NCBI GenBank assembly: GCA_000733355.1 | Contig: JNVV01000001.1 | Coordinates: forward strand, 3,053,596 to 3,117,595 | Length of the DNA: 64,000 bases | Reading direction: 5' to 3' | DNA from: Falciphora oryzae | Lineage: Eukaryota; Ascomycota; Sordariomycetes; Magnaporthales; Magnaporthaceae | In this document: in pieces, positions 23,081 to 35,707 of the stretch | Position numbering within the stretch: position 1 is the first letter of the stretch | Layout of the letters: each line of letters opens with the position of its first letter | Translations under genes and position numbers: made by a program | The notes under the pieces: generated by a model | What the model was told of the DNA's origin: nothing | Seen by the model: only the letters and a program-made list of their open reading frames with translations | The model's database searches: none

Positions 23081-26000
23081 CGCAGCCAAAAAATGGAGGT
23101 TATTCTTGTTGTTTCTTGCCCTTGTTGCCCTTCGCGCGTAGCTTTCCTGCCGGCGGTCAATGCTCAACTGCGGTTGTGGGGGTAGGTGGGTCTTGGCCCC
23201 GCTGGACTCGGAGAAAACGGGAGGTTTGAACCAGGTTCACCTCGGAGATGCGCCGCCGCGGCTCGGACGAAGCCAGGAAGCGGAACACGGCACGTCCCCG
23301 GCCAGCCACCCGACAAACGAACGCGCAGTAAACAAAAACAAAGGGGGTCCCTTCTCTCGGAGACTCCATTGCATGGGCCGGTTTCCCTTTTCACTCTCGA
23401 CCGACCGGCCAACTGTCTCAGACGGTCAACGAGGGCGGCCCCTAAACCCAAGACCCTGGGATTACCCGAGTCAGGGTCTCAGAGAGCAGCACTGCTGAAT
23501 TGCCGTTTTGGGACGTATAAGTCGTCGGATGGATACATGGCACCCAAAGAAAAACATCAAGGACAGGTCTCACATGGATGTCAGAGGAGCCCGGTGCTTT
23601 GGTCGCTACCCGAACACGCTTGTCTTGTTGGGGATAATCTCTTGAACCTTGCTAGGCTGAGTCTAAGACCCAATAACGAATGGAAAGCGAGCCTAAGGAA
23701 TAGGGGGCTTGGCTGCGTCTAGTTCGCGCCACAAAATCCCATGTGTCGAGGGCAGCGCAAGAGGGGGTGGCATATGCACGCGGACCTTCCCTAACTAGCC
23801 TCCTGACCTTCTGCGTGGCACGTGTATGTGGCTCAAGAATAGACACGGACTTATTGGCTCGCATCGCACCTTGTTGGCGCGTAGCTCGGCTGGTGGATTT
23901 TAGTGCCCTCTGTTGTGCCACAGTCTCCCTCTCGAAAGTAACAAACCACTGGGACGAGAGTTTGGGAAGGAACCCCGCCCGAATACAAAGCCTGGGCCAA
24001 AAGGGCAAAAATTCCCTGAGGCTAGAGTCGAGGCTTACAAGTGCCCTATCAGAAAGCCGAGCGAAGTCGGCCTGAGGTGAAGCGCATGACCTGTGACGTA
24101 CACTAGGGCAATTCCCTGTAGTATGTGTAATTAAGGCTAAGCTCCAGATCAGGCCTGGCAAAGGGGTCCTGCCCCCTTGAGTGCTCCGTGGTGGTGGGCT
24201 GTCACTTTGACGGCGAGTTCTTGAACCGAACGCACGGGTTAATATCAACTCCGATGGGCGACAGGCATTCCCGAAATGTGAGCAAAAGGAGGATGCTTGG
24301 ACGGCAGAAAAAACATCGGCGTCTCGTGGGGGTGGCCAAGGCTGGCGCTGGTTAGCCTACGGGAATAAGGGTTTAGTATTTTAGGTCGTAGTTCCCATGA
24401 TTGGAAAATGGGTACACGTTCTTCCTAGGTAGCATTCGGTCGGAAAATGGCCGCATCGGTCCAGGGCCGCCCCGCATCCACTTTGACACCCGACCTTTGT
24501 CGGTCGGGGACCCCATGGTGGCTCGATGACGGCGAGGCTTGCGAGAAGTCACATCCTACAATTTCTTGGGAGGGACAACAAAGCGAAGACCATGCAGAGA
24601 AACCCTGACAGGCTTGTCTGTACCGCTCGGGGTCGTGTGACGGATATGGCATACAGACAGGTCTCATGAAGCCTGAGCCGAGTTCCGTCTTGGGAAGGTG
24701 CGAGCTGCCGCGAAGAGCGTCACCCACCGAATCTGGAGGGTATATGTCGCTGAAGACCCTTCTCGGTCATCCGTGCCCGAAACCCGAGTCGCCCAGTTAG
24801 TTGAAGAGATCAACTGCCGGAAGATCACTGCCATAACGAGGAAGAAATATCGAATTAGTATGCGTAATTATTGCGCGAGGCGTCAAGGCCAGGATACCAG
24901 GCTCCGAAGACCCCCCGTTTGTCCGGAGATGTACAACATCCTGGCCTTCGATGCCAGGTCACTTCGCGCTGAAGTTTCCCGTGCGGCTCATCCAGGGCCC
25001 GTCTACCTGGGCCGCGTTGACACGGTCAGCGGGAGTTGTTCTCGTTGGACACGGAAGCGATCAGGGCTAAACAAAAGCGGTATGCATTCGTGGGGGTTTA
25101 GCGAGCCCTCGTTAGCATGTCGAGTAGTCGGCGGCAATCTTGCCGCCAGGGCCCCTGGAATTTTGGCACATGGTAAAATCCAGACATATGGTCAGAGAGG
25201 CGGGTAGGGGCGGTTGCGCGGCTTGTCCAGTATCCCGCTCGGACGAGCGGAAGGAAGGGATGTGGGTGCGGTTCGTCAGTTTCAGCTTGTGGCCAGGCCG
25301 TCGGCTGTTCCACTTGCAGGAGAGCCATCTTGCACTGTCAAAGGTCCCCCGCAGCTCGATTGGAGGCCTTAAAGCACTACCTCATGCAAGCGGGTGCGTA
25401 TGGAGGGCGTCGTGGCCCGTCGGGATTTGCTCATTTTGTGTCAGATGCCCCGGTGGCCGCAGGTCGGCTGTGTTGGGCGCAAAGCGATATGTGATGGTGC
25501 CGCCGCGAAGCTGAGGAGGGTGGACGGCGCCTGGGCTAAAGCTGCAAAGCTACAACGCCCTCGATATGTCTTATTGGCCTTGGCTGTTGGTCGGCAACGA
25601 AAGAGGGGTGGAAGCTCCAGCGGTACTGGGGAAGTATGAGGTTAGAGGAGGCTCCCAGAAAGACGATGCAGGTTCCTAGAATATGCGAAGGCACAAGCCG
25701 ATCTGCATGTTGTTTGTGCCCGTCCGCCATACAAACTGCGGTCGAGCAACCGGCCTGGAGGCTTCCCTAATAGTCGGACGACCCAAAGAGGGGATTCGAC
25801 GGCTAACCAGCCAGACCACGTCGGCGTTGGGTTGCGTCAAGCCGAGAAAAGGGCCAGCAGAGGGCGCCCGGTGCCCGGTCGGCCGCGCAGACACAATTGC
25901 ATCGCCAACACTGCATCCCCAAATATTTCCCACCGCTAAGGCGAGGCCGAACGAGGGCACAGTGCAGGAGATTTGAGATATTGCTTCTGGTGAGTGTGGG

Positions 26001-26603
26001 AAAGGCTGGCCAAACGTGCGGACACTGTCTTGTGGCAGGGGAGGAGGTGAGATGGCTTGCATTGCAGCCGCCCTGCTGTGACATGACAGCACTTCTCATG
26101 CGTGCCCCTCCTGCTGGACCGAGACTTCTCGGCGGTTTCTTCCATGTTTCTTCCCCTCCACGCTCACAGAATGATGCCACACGCGCGCCCCGGGACTACC
26201 ACGATTGTGTGGTGGGGATCGGCACACCCTTTGCGACAAGAATATCGACCGGGAGTGCGAGAGTGAGGGGAAGAGGGAGGGCTCGGCCGGTCGGGCGCTT
26301 GCCTGGCGAAGCAATGGCGAACGAACAAGAAAAGAGAAAATCCGGGGATGCCCGCCGGCCCGTCCACACTCTGGTCAGCAGAGGGTGGAGAAGAGCTGCG
26401 GGGAGCGAGCAAGAAGCGAATGCGCGCCGTGTCTCGACGTGCATGCGAGGCGAGCGGTACGGTGGTCGTGGTGGAGAGGGGCACACGCTCGTGATTTGAG
26501 CGACACACAGCTCCAAGGAGAAGGACACGGGAGGACAACGCCTCATCAGCGAGTGGGTAGCTATGTAGGTGCCTTGCCTCTTTCTTCCCGCGGCAGCCTC
26601 AGC

Positions 26604-26621
26604 TACCTACCTAGGTAGGTA
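26604..26621. repeat. Perfect 18-bp palindrome TACCTACCTAGGTAGGTA
   Basis: Perfect self-complementary sequence, followed by further TACCTAC units; one of several related palindromes in the intergenic DNA of this window. Confidence 0.85.
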
Positions 26622-29600
26622 CTTACCTACCCGCCTGTTTGTCCGGAAGAGGGAGGTTGGCCACGCAGGTTATGTGCAGGCGACGGCTCTGCTGAGCGGC
26701 TGGGGTTGTGGTCGCTTTCGCCAGGAGCCTGCTGATCTCGCTTCGTGAAAAATTGGTCCGTGTTGGGCATCCGTACATGCAATGTACCCGGAGGACACCA
26801 AGGGTACAACCCAATGTCGCGAGAGCAACCATGTGCGTCTCTGGCGTGTTTGCGTGTTTATTGTATGCCGCGTCGACCTCTGCATGGAAGAAGACGATGA
26901 GGGAAGTCGGTTTGTCGGTCGGTCATTATTTTATGGGGTCACTGGCGGTCTCCTTGGTGGGCCTTTTGATCGCCCTTGGCGTCCGATGGGTCCACTGTCA
27001 AACGAATTGAGTGGATATTTTGACCAGCAACGGACAGGGCCATTGAAGGCGACAAGAGAGAGATGCCTGCGCCGATGTCGTCCCCGAACCGCGGCTTCAA
27101 TTTTGTAGCTGCTGATTTCCCATCAACGGGCAGCAAGAATGACACGAGTTACGTAACTTGTGCCCATGCCACGCCAATTCTGTTTGGTTGTGGCTTTTGA
27201 TCTTTTCGCCTCCTCCATCTTGGCCTGGGGCCGAGTTTAATTTGTGTTGTTCCTGGCGGGGCGTGGGGGTCAGTCACATCCGCCATGCAATGCCGTGTTC
27301 TCGATTTTCCCGGACCGCTCCAATCGCCATTTTCATACCATCTTTTGGTTTCTTTTTCTTTCTTCTCTCCTTGGTCTTTCTATCCTGAGGGCCGATGACC
27401 TCCGCCTGCAGCACCTGAGCGGACTTCCGTCTGCAGGAAGGGGGTAAAACGGAGCGAAGAGGGGCTCTTGGAGCTCATCAATAGACTCCAAGTCGATGCC
27501 TGCGTCTGTCACACGACTAGAAAGAATGTACCTGAAAACGGCGCTGACATTATTGCTACGTACCTGGGCTGCGTCACGGTCAGCCAAGAACAATCGGTGG
27601 CGGAGCTGACAGGAATCAACTACTCCGAGGCACCTCACCGTAGTGGAGGGAGGGACTCTAGGTGTGGGCGGAGGGGAAGTTGCTGCACTGGTAGGTACCT
27701 ACGGGTATGGAGCAGCTGTGCTCCATGTCAAGATGCTGCCTGCCAGCCAGGAACGCATTTGATCGGCACCAAACACACACGCAGTGGGAAATGGAAGCAG
27801 TCGGCCTTTCTCCGGCGCGCTGGACTGCGGCCCCCATCAGCGAGCGCGTCACCTTTTGTCCGGGCACACGAGACATGGCATCCATACGAGCCCTAGCAGA
27901 GGCTCGGATCCCCCATAAATGGGATCCTTGATCGGCCCATAAACCCCCACACTGGACTCTAGCTGCTTGGGCATTCCAGAGCCACGACCTTGGGACGTGG
28001 GTTCCGAGCACCATGCCCTTGTTGACCAGGAGGGGTAGTGAGGGCCTCGTATCCCTGCTCAATCTGAGATATTGCACGTTAACTTGGTCAGTGAAGGAAC
28101 ATGTTTGGGCCATCACTTTCGTTCACTCCTCCTCATACCTTCTCCCACCATTTTTTTTTCTTCTGATTTCCTGCTGGCGAGGCATTCCATGCGGCTTGCC
28201 GAAAGTGACCTGTCACATGGACGTCTCTGCAACCCCCCAGTGGATGGGTGTCTTCCCTGGGCTGTCGCATTGCCCAATGAGGGCGTACCGGAGCGACAGA
28301 GGTCCTAGATTGGCTATGCCCAGCACTCGATATCGGCACCCTATTAAGGCGATGGCAATAGGCTCTGTTTGACGTTCTTTTTGCTTCCTTGCGGCGTCAC
28401 CGGGCCTGGTGCTGACCGCGACTTTGCCCCTGCTATGCACATTGGTACCTACTGGATCGCCATGTCAGCCACAACTGTAGGTGGGAGTCCGGCTCTGCAG
28501 GTAGCCGTGAAACTTCCACCAAAAAATCTAGCGCGTGGGGGGCACTTTCGCTGCAATGGTTCACCCGTTGGGAATCTAGCCAGGTCGAATAAGCGCGGTA
28601 AGGAGAAGAAAATCCAGTGCCCTGCTCGACCCCGACCCCCGCCGTCTTCGGCCGCCAAGATGTTCTCTACCGCTCAATACCCGAGGCAGTTGTGACAGCA
28701 CTGTTATTATCTGGACCAGAACGCCGAAGATGTCTACTAGTTGCACCGCTAATCTAAGTGCAACTTGCCTGCATATCTTACGTATCATCAACCGGGAGCC
28801 GATAGAGGCGCAGATATGAACACCATATTCTAGCCGTACACTGCTGTGAATGATAAAGAGACCGAAACAAAGGTTGGAAAACGCTGGGTGGTTGTTGGTC
28901 GGGGCCTGGCAAGAAATCGCCTGGGAATTCTCGCAGACCGAGCCCCTCCATCGGGGATGATCTTAGTGAAGATTGACAAAAATATGCGATGGCATCTCCG
29001 ACTGCCTGATGTGCATGGAATTGCCTGGATACCTATTTACGGGGAGTGTTTGTGAATGGGGTCCGGACATGGAGTGGCGGGCAACACCGACGTTCCCCGC
29101 GGATAGCTTATGCAACGTCGTTGAGCGGCGTCCTTGTTGTGCTTTGCTTCTGTTAAGAACCTTTCTGGTCCCATGACCAGACTCGTGCCAATAGGGACCG
29201 ACGCTTGCATTTTATGGTGCCGCCGTGCTGCTACTGTCGTATCCCCGGCTCTTAGTAGGGTATCTATGGAATGAACCTCCTGCATCAAGCCATGACATGC
29301 CCTTGGGTACCAGGCTATGTAGCGGATGTAGATGGCTACCTCAATACGCTAGCTTATATGGGTAGAGGTACCTACCAACATGCTAGTAGAAAAGCCTGCC
29401 AAGTTGCGCCCGCAGAGGCCGTCTGCCCAAAGGACACCCTCAGCCTGACAGGAGCGCACCCACCCAGCGCTTTGCATGCGTCGTCGACGCACCAAACCTC
29501 CTCTACCCGGCTGATCAGCCCGGCCGCCTGCCCCTCACCGGTCACGGCCCCAACTTTCCGAACACCTAGCTCGAACTATCAGACGCATGCTTGCCCACGC

Positions 29601-31178
29601 TTCTGCTTGTGTATCTACCTACCCAAACTGAGTATCCTGCGGGGATTTTACGAATGCACGGGCTAACCTCTCGTGTAATTAGCTAGCCCGTGGGGGCGCG
29701 GGTAGAGCTCTAGATATGGATTTTTGGGAGAGAGAGAGAGAGAGGGCCCGTGTGAGGAAATTGGGTAGAAAGAAGAAAAAAAAAAATCAAAGCGAGTGTC
29801 AGTAAAGACTGCCAACGTGTTTCCGGCGGATTTATCGTTTCACTTGGACCAGGAGGTGATTGAGATATCCTAGGCTTGAATACCAAAAAAAAGAAAGCAA
29901 CCCCGGAAAACACCCGACGGCGCCACCTGAAAACATGCATTTCCGGATTACATACCTGGGGTACCAACCTAGGTGTCTGATCGAGGTGTACGGACGCGAT
30001 CAACAACCCCCGCCACGACACGTTTGGCCGAGAGCTCGAGGAGCAGGACCAGGTTTAAACGGTAGTGTCACACGTGGTGCATCTCGATGCCCACAATATC
30101 GGATATCGGGCGTGTTAGGCGCGTTTTGCTGCTGACTTGCAGGGGTTTCTCTTTGCTTTTTTCCCCTTCGTTTTCTCCCACCCTGCTGCTCAAACAGGAC
30201 GGAATCGAACTGCCCGAGTTGCCCGAACACCTCCCACCTTCAATCCAATAAACCCCTGTCACTGCGTTGGCTGTTCGTCAGGCTGCTGACCCCCACACAC
30301 ACGGACCACTTTTGCTTGAAGTGGCAGGTGGGTCCCGCCTCCCGCCTCCCCACAGTCAGTCGGTCTTCAGCTTTGGCCGAACCTAGAAGGATTTTCCTCT
30401 CTTGAGCATCCCCGAGTATCCCCCACCAAACCTCGCCTCTCCAGTGCTACCGAGCTATCCGACAAGGGCTTGGTGTCGAAGGCTATTACTTGATGAGTAC
30501 AACACAGTGACACGATCAACAGACCAGAGCTAACGCCAGCTTGGGAGGACGCGTCCCTCGGCCGGCCGATCGTGAGGCTGGGGCTGGAGGCGAGGTCTTG
30601 CAGTGCCAAGGGCAGGACATGGATTGCCTCCTGGGCGCAATGGACTGCCTACATACCTAGCCCCCTGCGGCTGCAACGTCACCCCCTTCTCTGGGGTATC
30701 TAGTACCTGCCCACCCCCTGCAGGCAATTGTTGCCCGAGCATGCCTGCGCCGCTCCTTGCGAAGGCCAGTCCCAAAAGGGTAGCCTCTTCATCACGGGAC
30801 ACCACAACCCCAAGGGAAAATAGTTATAGGGGAACAAGGGGAGGGGGTACACGCCACCTCCTTCGCGCGGCCTTCAAGGCTGCGGGGGTGGGGGTGTGCC
30901 GTCGTTGATGCTCTGATCGACGGGCCTTGCCCAGGCCAGCTTGCCCACACCGCATGCCTACCTCGCATCCATGGATGCCATGTTATCCGAGATCGCACAT
31001 CCCCAAGGCTACCTGGCCGGCTCCCTCGGTTTGGGCGTCTTTGCCCGGCTTGGCCGCCATGTGGCCTCCTGTCCCGGACAGGGGTTGGAATCGTCTTCTT
31101 CACCCAGCAGCTCCGCAAGGCTCTGAGCGACAACCGAGTGGCCGTCATCACCCTCGCCACCCCCACTCTTTCCAGGCA

Positions 31179-31186
31179 TATAAATA
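31179..31186 (+). promoter_or_regulatory. TATA box of the aldolase gene
   Basis: TATAAATA lies 254 bp before the aldolase start codon, in a C/T-rich context typical of fungal promoters. Transcription would start around 31210-31220, giving a leader of about 220 nt. Confidence 0.6.
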
Positions 31187-31439
31187 CCGAGACACGCTGC
31201 CTCCTTCGTTCCCTCGCCGCCGTCCCCCATATCGCCCTTCACGCGCCTTCGTCATATCCAAGTTCCATCTTCTCGCGGGCTCTCCATTGGCCTTTTCTAT
31301 TGCTACACATCTCGTGCTCTGGCTGAAGTCCGCTAAGCGTGCCGCCTCTACTTCCGATTGTGAGCGATCTTGCTCTCACCCCCTTCTCCCCTTTTATCCC
31401 TATCAACTCAGCGTTGTCCTCCAGGAACACCACAGAGCC

Positions 31440-32588
31440 ATGGCTCCCCACAATGATGCCCCGTCACCTTCGGGCAGCTACGGCGCTGGCTTCAACTCAA
31501 ACAGCCATGCCGTAAGGTCGGTGGGGTCCTCGACGCTCAGGCCAGGAGACTTTGCGCCCATGGACTCGGACTCGCCCCTCAGCAGCTCGTTTGGCAGCAG
31601 CTCGCTGGGAAACTCGGCAGGCATGCATCTGACTCGGCCGCTGCTGCCGGGAGTCTACGTCCCGACCATGTGCTTCTTCGATCCTGAGACCGAGGACGTG
31701 GACGTGAACATGATCGCGGAGCACGCGGTGCGCCTGGCCAAGGCCGGCGCCACAGGCCTGGCTACGCAGGGCTCCAACGGCGAAGCCGTGCACCTGACGC
31801 ACGAAGAGCGCCGCCTTGTGACCTCGACGACTCGCAAAGCCCTCGACGAGGCCGGCTACTCAGACATGCCGCTCGTGGTTGGGTGCGGCAGCCAGAGCAC
31901 CCGTGAGGCCATCCTTCTCTGCCGGGAGGCATGGGAGGCCGGTGGAGACTATGCCCTGGTCCTCCCGCCCTCGTACTACGCGTCGCTGTTCGCGCCGGCC
32001 TCGAGGTCCGTGGTTGAATACTTCAGCGCCGTCGCGGACGCCAGTCCCATCCCACTCATCATCTACAACTACCCGGGTGCCGTCAACGGCATGGACCTCT
32101 CGTCGGACATCATCCTCGAGCTAGCCCAGCACCCCAACATCGTGGGCGTCAAGCTCACGTGCGGAAACACGGGCAAGCTCAACCGCGTGGCTGCGGGCGC
32201 GCGAAAGCTCGCCGGCGGCAAGGTGGACCCTCGTCGGCCCGAGTTTTTAGTTCTTGCCGGGTCGGCCGACTTCTCCATCCAGTCCCTCGTGGCTGGCGGG
32301 CACGGAATCCTGGCCGGGCTCGCAAACATCGCGCCGCGCGCGTGCGTGCGGACAATCGAGCTCTACCAGGAGGGCAAGCTGGCCGAGGCCCAGGCGATGC
32401 AGGAGATCGTCTCGCAGGGCGACTGGACTGCCATCCAGGGAGGCGTGGTCGGCGTCAAGTCCGGGCTGCAGTCGCTCATGGGCTATGGCGGGTATGCCCG
32501 CAGCCCACTTCCCAGGCCCACCCCTGAGCAGGCCAAGAAGTGGAGGGAGGGATTCCAGGAGCTCTACTCGCTCGAGAAATCCTTGTGA
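31440..32588 (+). CDS. Dihydrodipicolinate synthase (DapA)-family aldolase
   Basis: Single exon, 382 residues from the ATG at 31440. I chose this ATG because a TATA box lies at 31179 and the frame upstream is low-complexity. The first 60 or so residues are Ser/Gly-rich with no family match. The (beta/alpha)8 barrel starts at GVYVPTMCFF and contains GATGLATQGSNGEAVHLT, with the conserved substrate-binding TQGSNGE loop. The catalytic Tyr is Y209 (IYNYPG) and the Schiff-base Lys is K238 (GVKLTCG). Fungi make lysine by the alpha-aminoadipate route, so a bacterial-type role in lysine synthesis is unlikely. Known fungal and animal relatives cleave 2-keto-3-deoxy sugar acids (GaaC/LGA1, galacturonate breakdown) or 4-hydroxy-2-oxoglutarate (HOGA1). 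Which applies here cannot be told. Gene-free DNA flanks it on both sides. Confidence 0.9.
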   Translation: MAPHNDAPSPSGSYGAGFNSNSHAVRSVGSSTLRPGDFAPMDSDSPLSSSFGSSSLGNSAGMHLTRPLLPGVYVPTMCFFDPETEDVDVNMIAEHAVRLAKAGATGLATQGSNGEAVHLTHEERRLVTSTTRKALDEAGYSDMPLVVGCGSQSTREAILLCREAWEAGGDYALVLPPSYYASLFAPASRSVVEYFSAVADASPIPLIIYNYPGAVNGMDLSSDIILELAQHPNIVGVKLTCGNTGKLNRVAAGARKLAGGKVDPRRPEFLVLAGSADFSIQSLVAGGHGILAGLANIAPRACVRTIELYQEGKLAEAQAMQEIVSQGDWTAIQGGVVGVKSGLQSLMGYGGYARSPLPRPTPEQAKKWREGFQELYSLEKSL

Positions 32589-35500
32589 TATGACAGACGC
32601 CCTTGCGATATTTCACCATCTTCCGTTGGCTGATTTTTCTCGGGCTCGTTCCATTGGATGTTACTTTTCACGGTCAATTTTCTTGGTAGGGCGAGTTGGG
32701 CAACTTTTGCAGGGATCAAAAAAAGGCGGGCGGCGTTTGCTAGGGACACTCACTCTCATCGGGACATGGAGGCTTTTGGGGCGTTAATCACGCAAGTTGG
32801 TGCCGGGTTTTCTTGATCCTCTCCTCAAATCGGATCTATTCTGGTGAAAGCAGTATCTGACCACCAAATTACCGGCACTTTGACTCTTCTCCCTACCGGA
32901 ATGTGGTAGAAGTAAACCAGCATGTGGTTGGCTACCGGTAGGCTAGCTCCGGGAATTCCCTGGGGTGCTTGGCAGCGTCGCCGTGATGCAGCTAGATCAC
33001 GGGATGCGCAGGCCGATCTTTGGGACTCGCTCCAAGACCAGGCCACGAGATGTAGAATCACGTGGAATACTGAGAGGTTTGTGGTAGTGTCGCGTGGTGT
33101 CCTTTTTCGGCTCGTCGCCCACCCACCGTCTTTGCCGCGTATGCCGTCCACTGACTTTGCAAGTATTTTTTCTTCTGTTGTCTCGGATCCGCCCGGCCCA
33201 CGATGACATCGACACAGCCCAATCAAAAGGCGTTGGCCGGCTGGGCTTTGCGTCTATGTGGTTACACAGATTGGCATGATGACACCCCCTCCCAGGCCAG
33301 AGCCCGGCATTCCATCGTCGCACGGCATCTTCCAGAGGGCGTCGTTGCTCCCTCCCCTCCTCACCGCCTTGGGCCGCCGCCAAGGCAAAGGAGGGAAAAG
33401 GGTGGGAAGCACAAAGCGCTGCTCTCGGGACCACCAACCATTTCGTTGTTGGCCTGAGTTGAGGGTGGCGGCGATCTCCATGTGATTTGAGCGCGAATCT
33501 GGGTTCGACTGACCGCGTGGCTTTTGACGTTTTGTGTGGTTCCTCCACGATGGGCAGGGATGGCAAGGCGCTGGGCCGACACCCGGCGCCTTCTGCGGAT
33601 GGGCTGGCTGCCAGACTCGTTTCTCTAGGTACCTAGGTATTTATTTCTCTGCCTTTCTTTCTCGGGAGGGGGAGGGAGGGGGGAAGCTCGTTCTGTGCTA
33701 CCAACCATGCATGGCGCCCATCACCCACCGAAGAGTCGGCCGAGAAAGCGACAGTGTGCCTATCACGACATGAAATCTATCGATGGATGGAGATCGAGGA
33801 GAGGGAAAAGAAAAAACGACCGGCTTGCCAAAACGGGAGACCGGCCGATAGATCCGCCGTTGTCCCCCGTCCTCGGGCTGTTATTGCGATGGCCGAGCTA
33901 GCGCCGCACTCTGACACGCTTTCCCTTTCCTCTCCTTTCTTCTCTCATTCTGTTTTTTTTTCTCTTCCAGTCCGTGTGCTGTGTCACCTAATAAAAGGTT
34001 GTGATCCATCAGCACAAGGAGAACAAACAGGGCGAACGGGACAGCCACGCAAACACTGAATATTTTCTCACTCCTTCCAGGCTCCCCGACCAGCACAGCA
34101 GAGTGCACAACCCCCTCTTGGCGTTCATTCCAAAGTCCATTCTTGGTTGTTGCAAACCTCGTGTCTCTCGTGCCGTTCCCGTTTGGTGCGAGTCGAGCAC
34201 AGAAAAAGCTGACGGCATCGCCAGAAGCCGCGCGGGTGGCCGCAGGCGTCCCATGAGGCCATGGTTGGCCAAAAACGAGGACCCCTCGGTGCCCGGCCAA
34301 TACCTTCACTGGGCGCCTTCAGCCCGTGTTTTCTCTCGGCGCTTTTTTTCTCTTCTTGGCCGATTCTCTTCCCTTTTTCTCTACCCTTGTGGCCATTCCA
34401 GTGCTTCCTTTCCCTGCAGCCTGCCGCGACCGGGCTCTAAATTTGGCCCCAGACATTCCCGAGCGGCCAGGGTTCTTCGATGTCCGTCTGTTGACGACAG
34501 ACTACCTGATTTTGCCTTATGTCCGAGCCCGAAAATGAGACTAATCGGGTCCATACATTGCCAAAGGAGACGTGATGGGAAAGGGTAGGTAGGCAGATAT
34601 ACGGCGGGGATGTGCCTCCAGGTATCCGGTGAGGGGCTGTTACCAGTGAGGCCGCTCATCAACGTCACGAAACCCCAATTGGGAGGGTATGAGAACGAGG
34701 TGCTACCACACCAAAAAACGCCACTGCTCTGTCGCCCCCGGGGGAGGCCACGCCAGTTCCTGCATTTCATCCCGTCTATTTTTGATCCCCTCGGCGGGAA
34801 CCCCAAGGTACCTGGCCTATGAAGTGCTGGCATACACGTGGAGCAACATGGGATGGCATCATCGTACCTTGCCGGCAAGGGGCAGACGCAGCATTCCCCT
34901 TTCATCCTCTTTTCTTTTTTTTTCAGCCGCCAGCCTCCATGCAGCCACATCTCGACGGCGTCTATACGAGCCTTGGGGAATGACGAGAACTGGCCGATCT
35001 CCGCGGATGACCATTCTCGTTTGGGTTGTCTTCTCCGTTGTCATCAATTTTGTTTCTTCTCTGTATTCGTTTTTGTTTTCCTGCTGTGGCGCTACCACGG
35101 CCCGGAAGGCGTGTTCCTTTTTTTCCCATCCCATACCCATTCTGGCGGTAAGCAAATTTCCCCAGGCCCGGGCCCTTCTTTTCGTGCCTCCACGCACCGC
35201 ACCGTCCTCTGCAGTTGCATGCTCTTTCGTGTTCACTTCCCCGGCGGCAGCGGGAAAGATCAACGCGGTAAGATGGGAGGGAGGGGAAGAAAACGTCACG
35301 TCGGTGGTCCCCCCACCCTCGTCCGGTTGCCGGGTCGGGTTCAGAGATACGATGCGGTTCCTCATCGGCGCAACAAAGGGGAAACCGCTCTCGGAGCTGA
35401 TGCAGCCCATCTTGTTGTGCGTTCACTGTGGCTGTTTGTAGAACGCTTCATGTTGCTCTATATCAGGTGGTTTGCCTCCCTCATCATTCTTTCCTCCCTG

Positions 35501-35707
35501 TCCCTCCTCTGGGTCCAGCTCGGTTCTGGTCCCCTCCCACATATGAAGGTCTTGGGATTGCCCTCACCTCCCACTCAGCGGGGAACCAGTCCTATCTCCC
35601 CCACTCTGCTGCTCTCCTACATATCCACCACTCCACATCTTCCTACACCCAACGTGAAACACCTACTATAGAGAGTCTTGAAACCGAGGCCCAAGCTATA
35701 GATCGCC
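32589..35707. other. Gene-free stretch of about 3.1 kb upstream of the tyrosinase
   Basis: CT-rich sequence near 33900-33970 and 34300-34400, a TAGGTACCTA palindrome at 33626-33635, and a C/T-rich stretch before the tyrosinase start. Open frames here overlap on both strands and show no domain. Confidence 0.4.

Larger units (their letters stand above)
22644..31439. other. Gene-free stretch of about 8.8 kb
   Basis: I find no open frame with a recognisable domain or convincing exon-intron structure on either strand. Visible contents are an A20 tract (23061-23080), several TAGGTACCTA-type palindromes, and at 31179 a TATA box serving the aldolase downstream. A stretch around 23650-24250 is open in two frames but resembles no protein I know and could be a decayed repeat. 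Much of the right part may be the promoter of the aldolase gene. Confidence 0.4.

Noticed and set aside
23652..24248. 198-codon minus-strand open frame, considered as a gene or transposon fragment
   Set aside because: No transposase or reverse-transcriptase motif and no terminal repeats seen; also open in another frame.
30180..30215. Possible tRNA T-arm (GTTCGATTCC on the minus strand)
   Set aside because: T-stem has a mismatch and no matching acceptor or anticodon arm was found.
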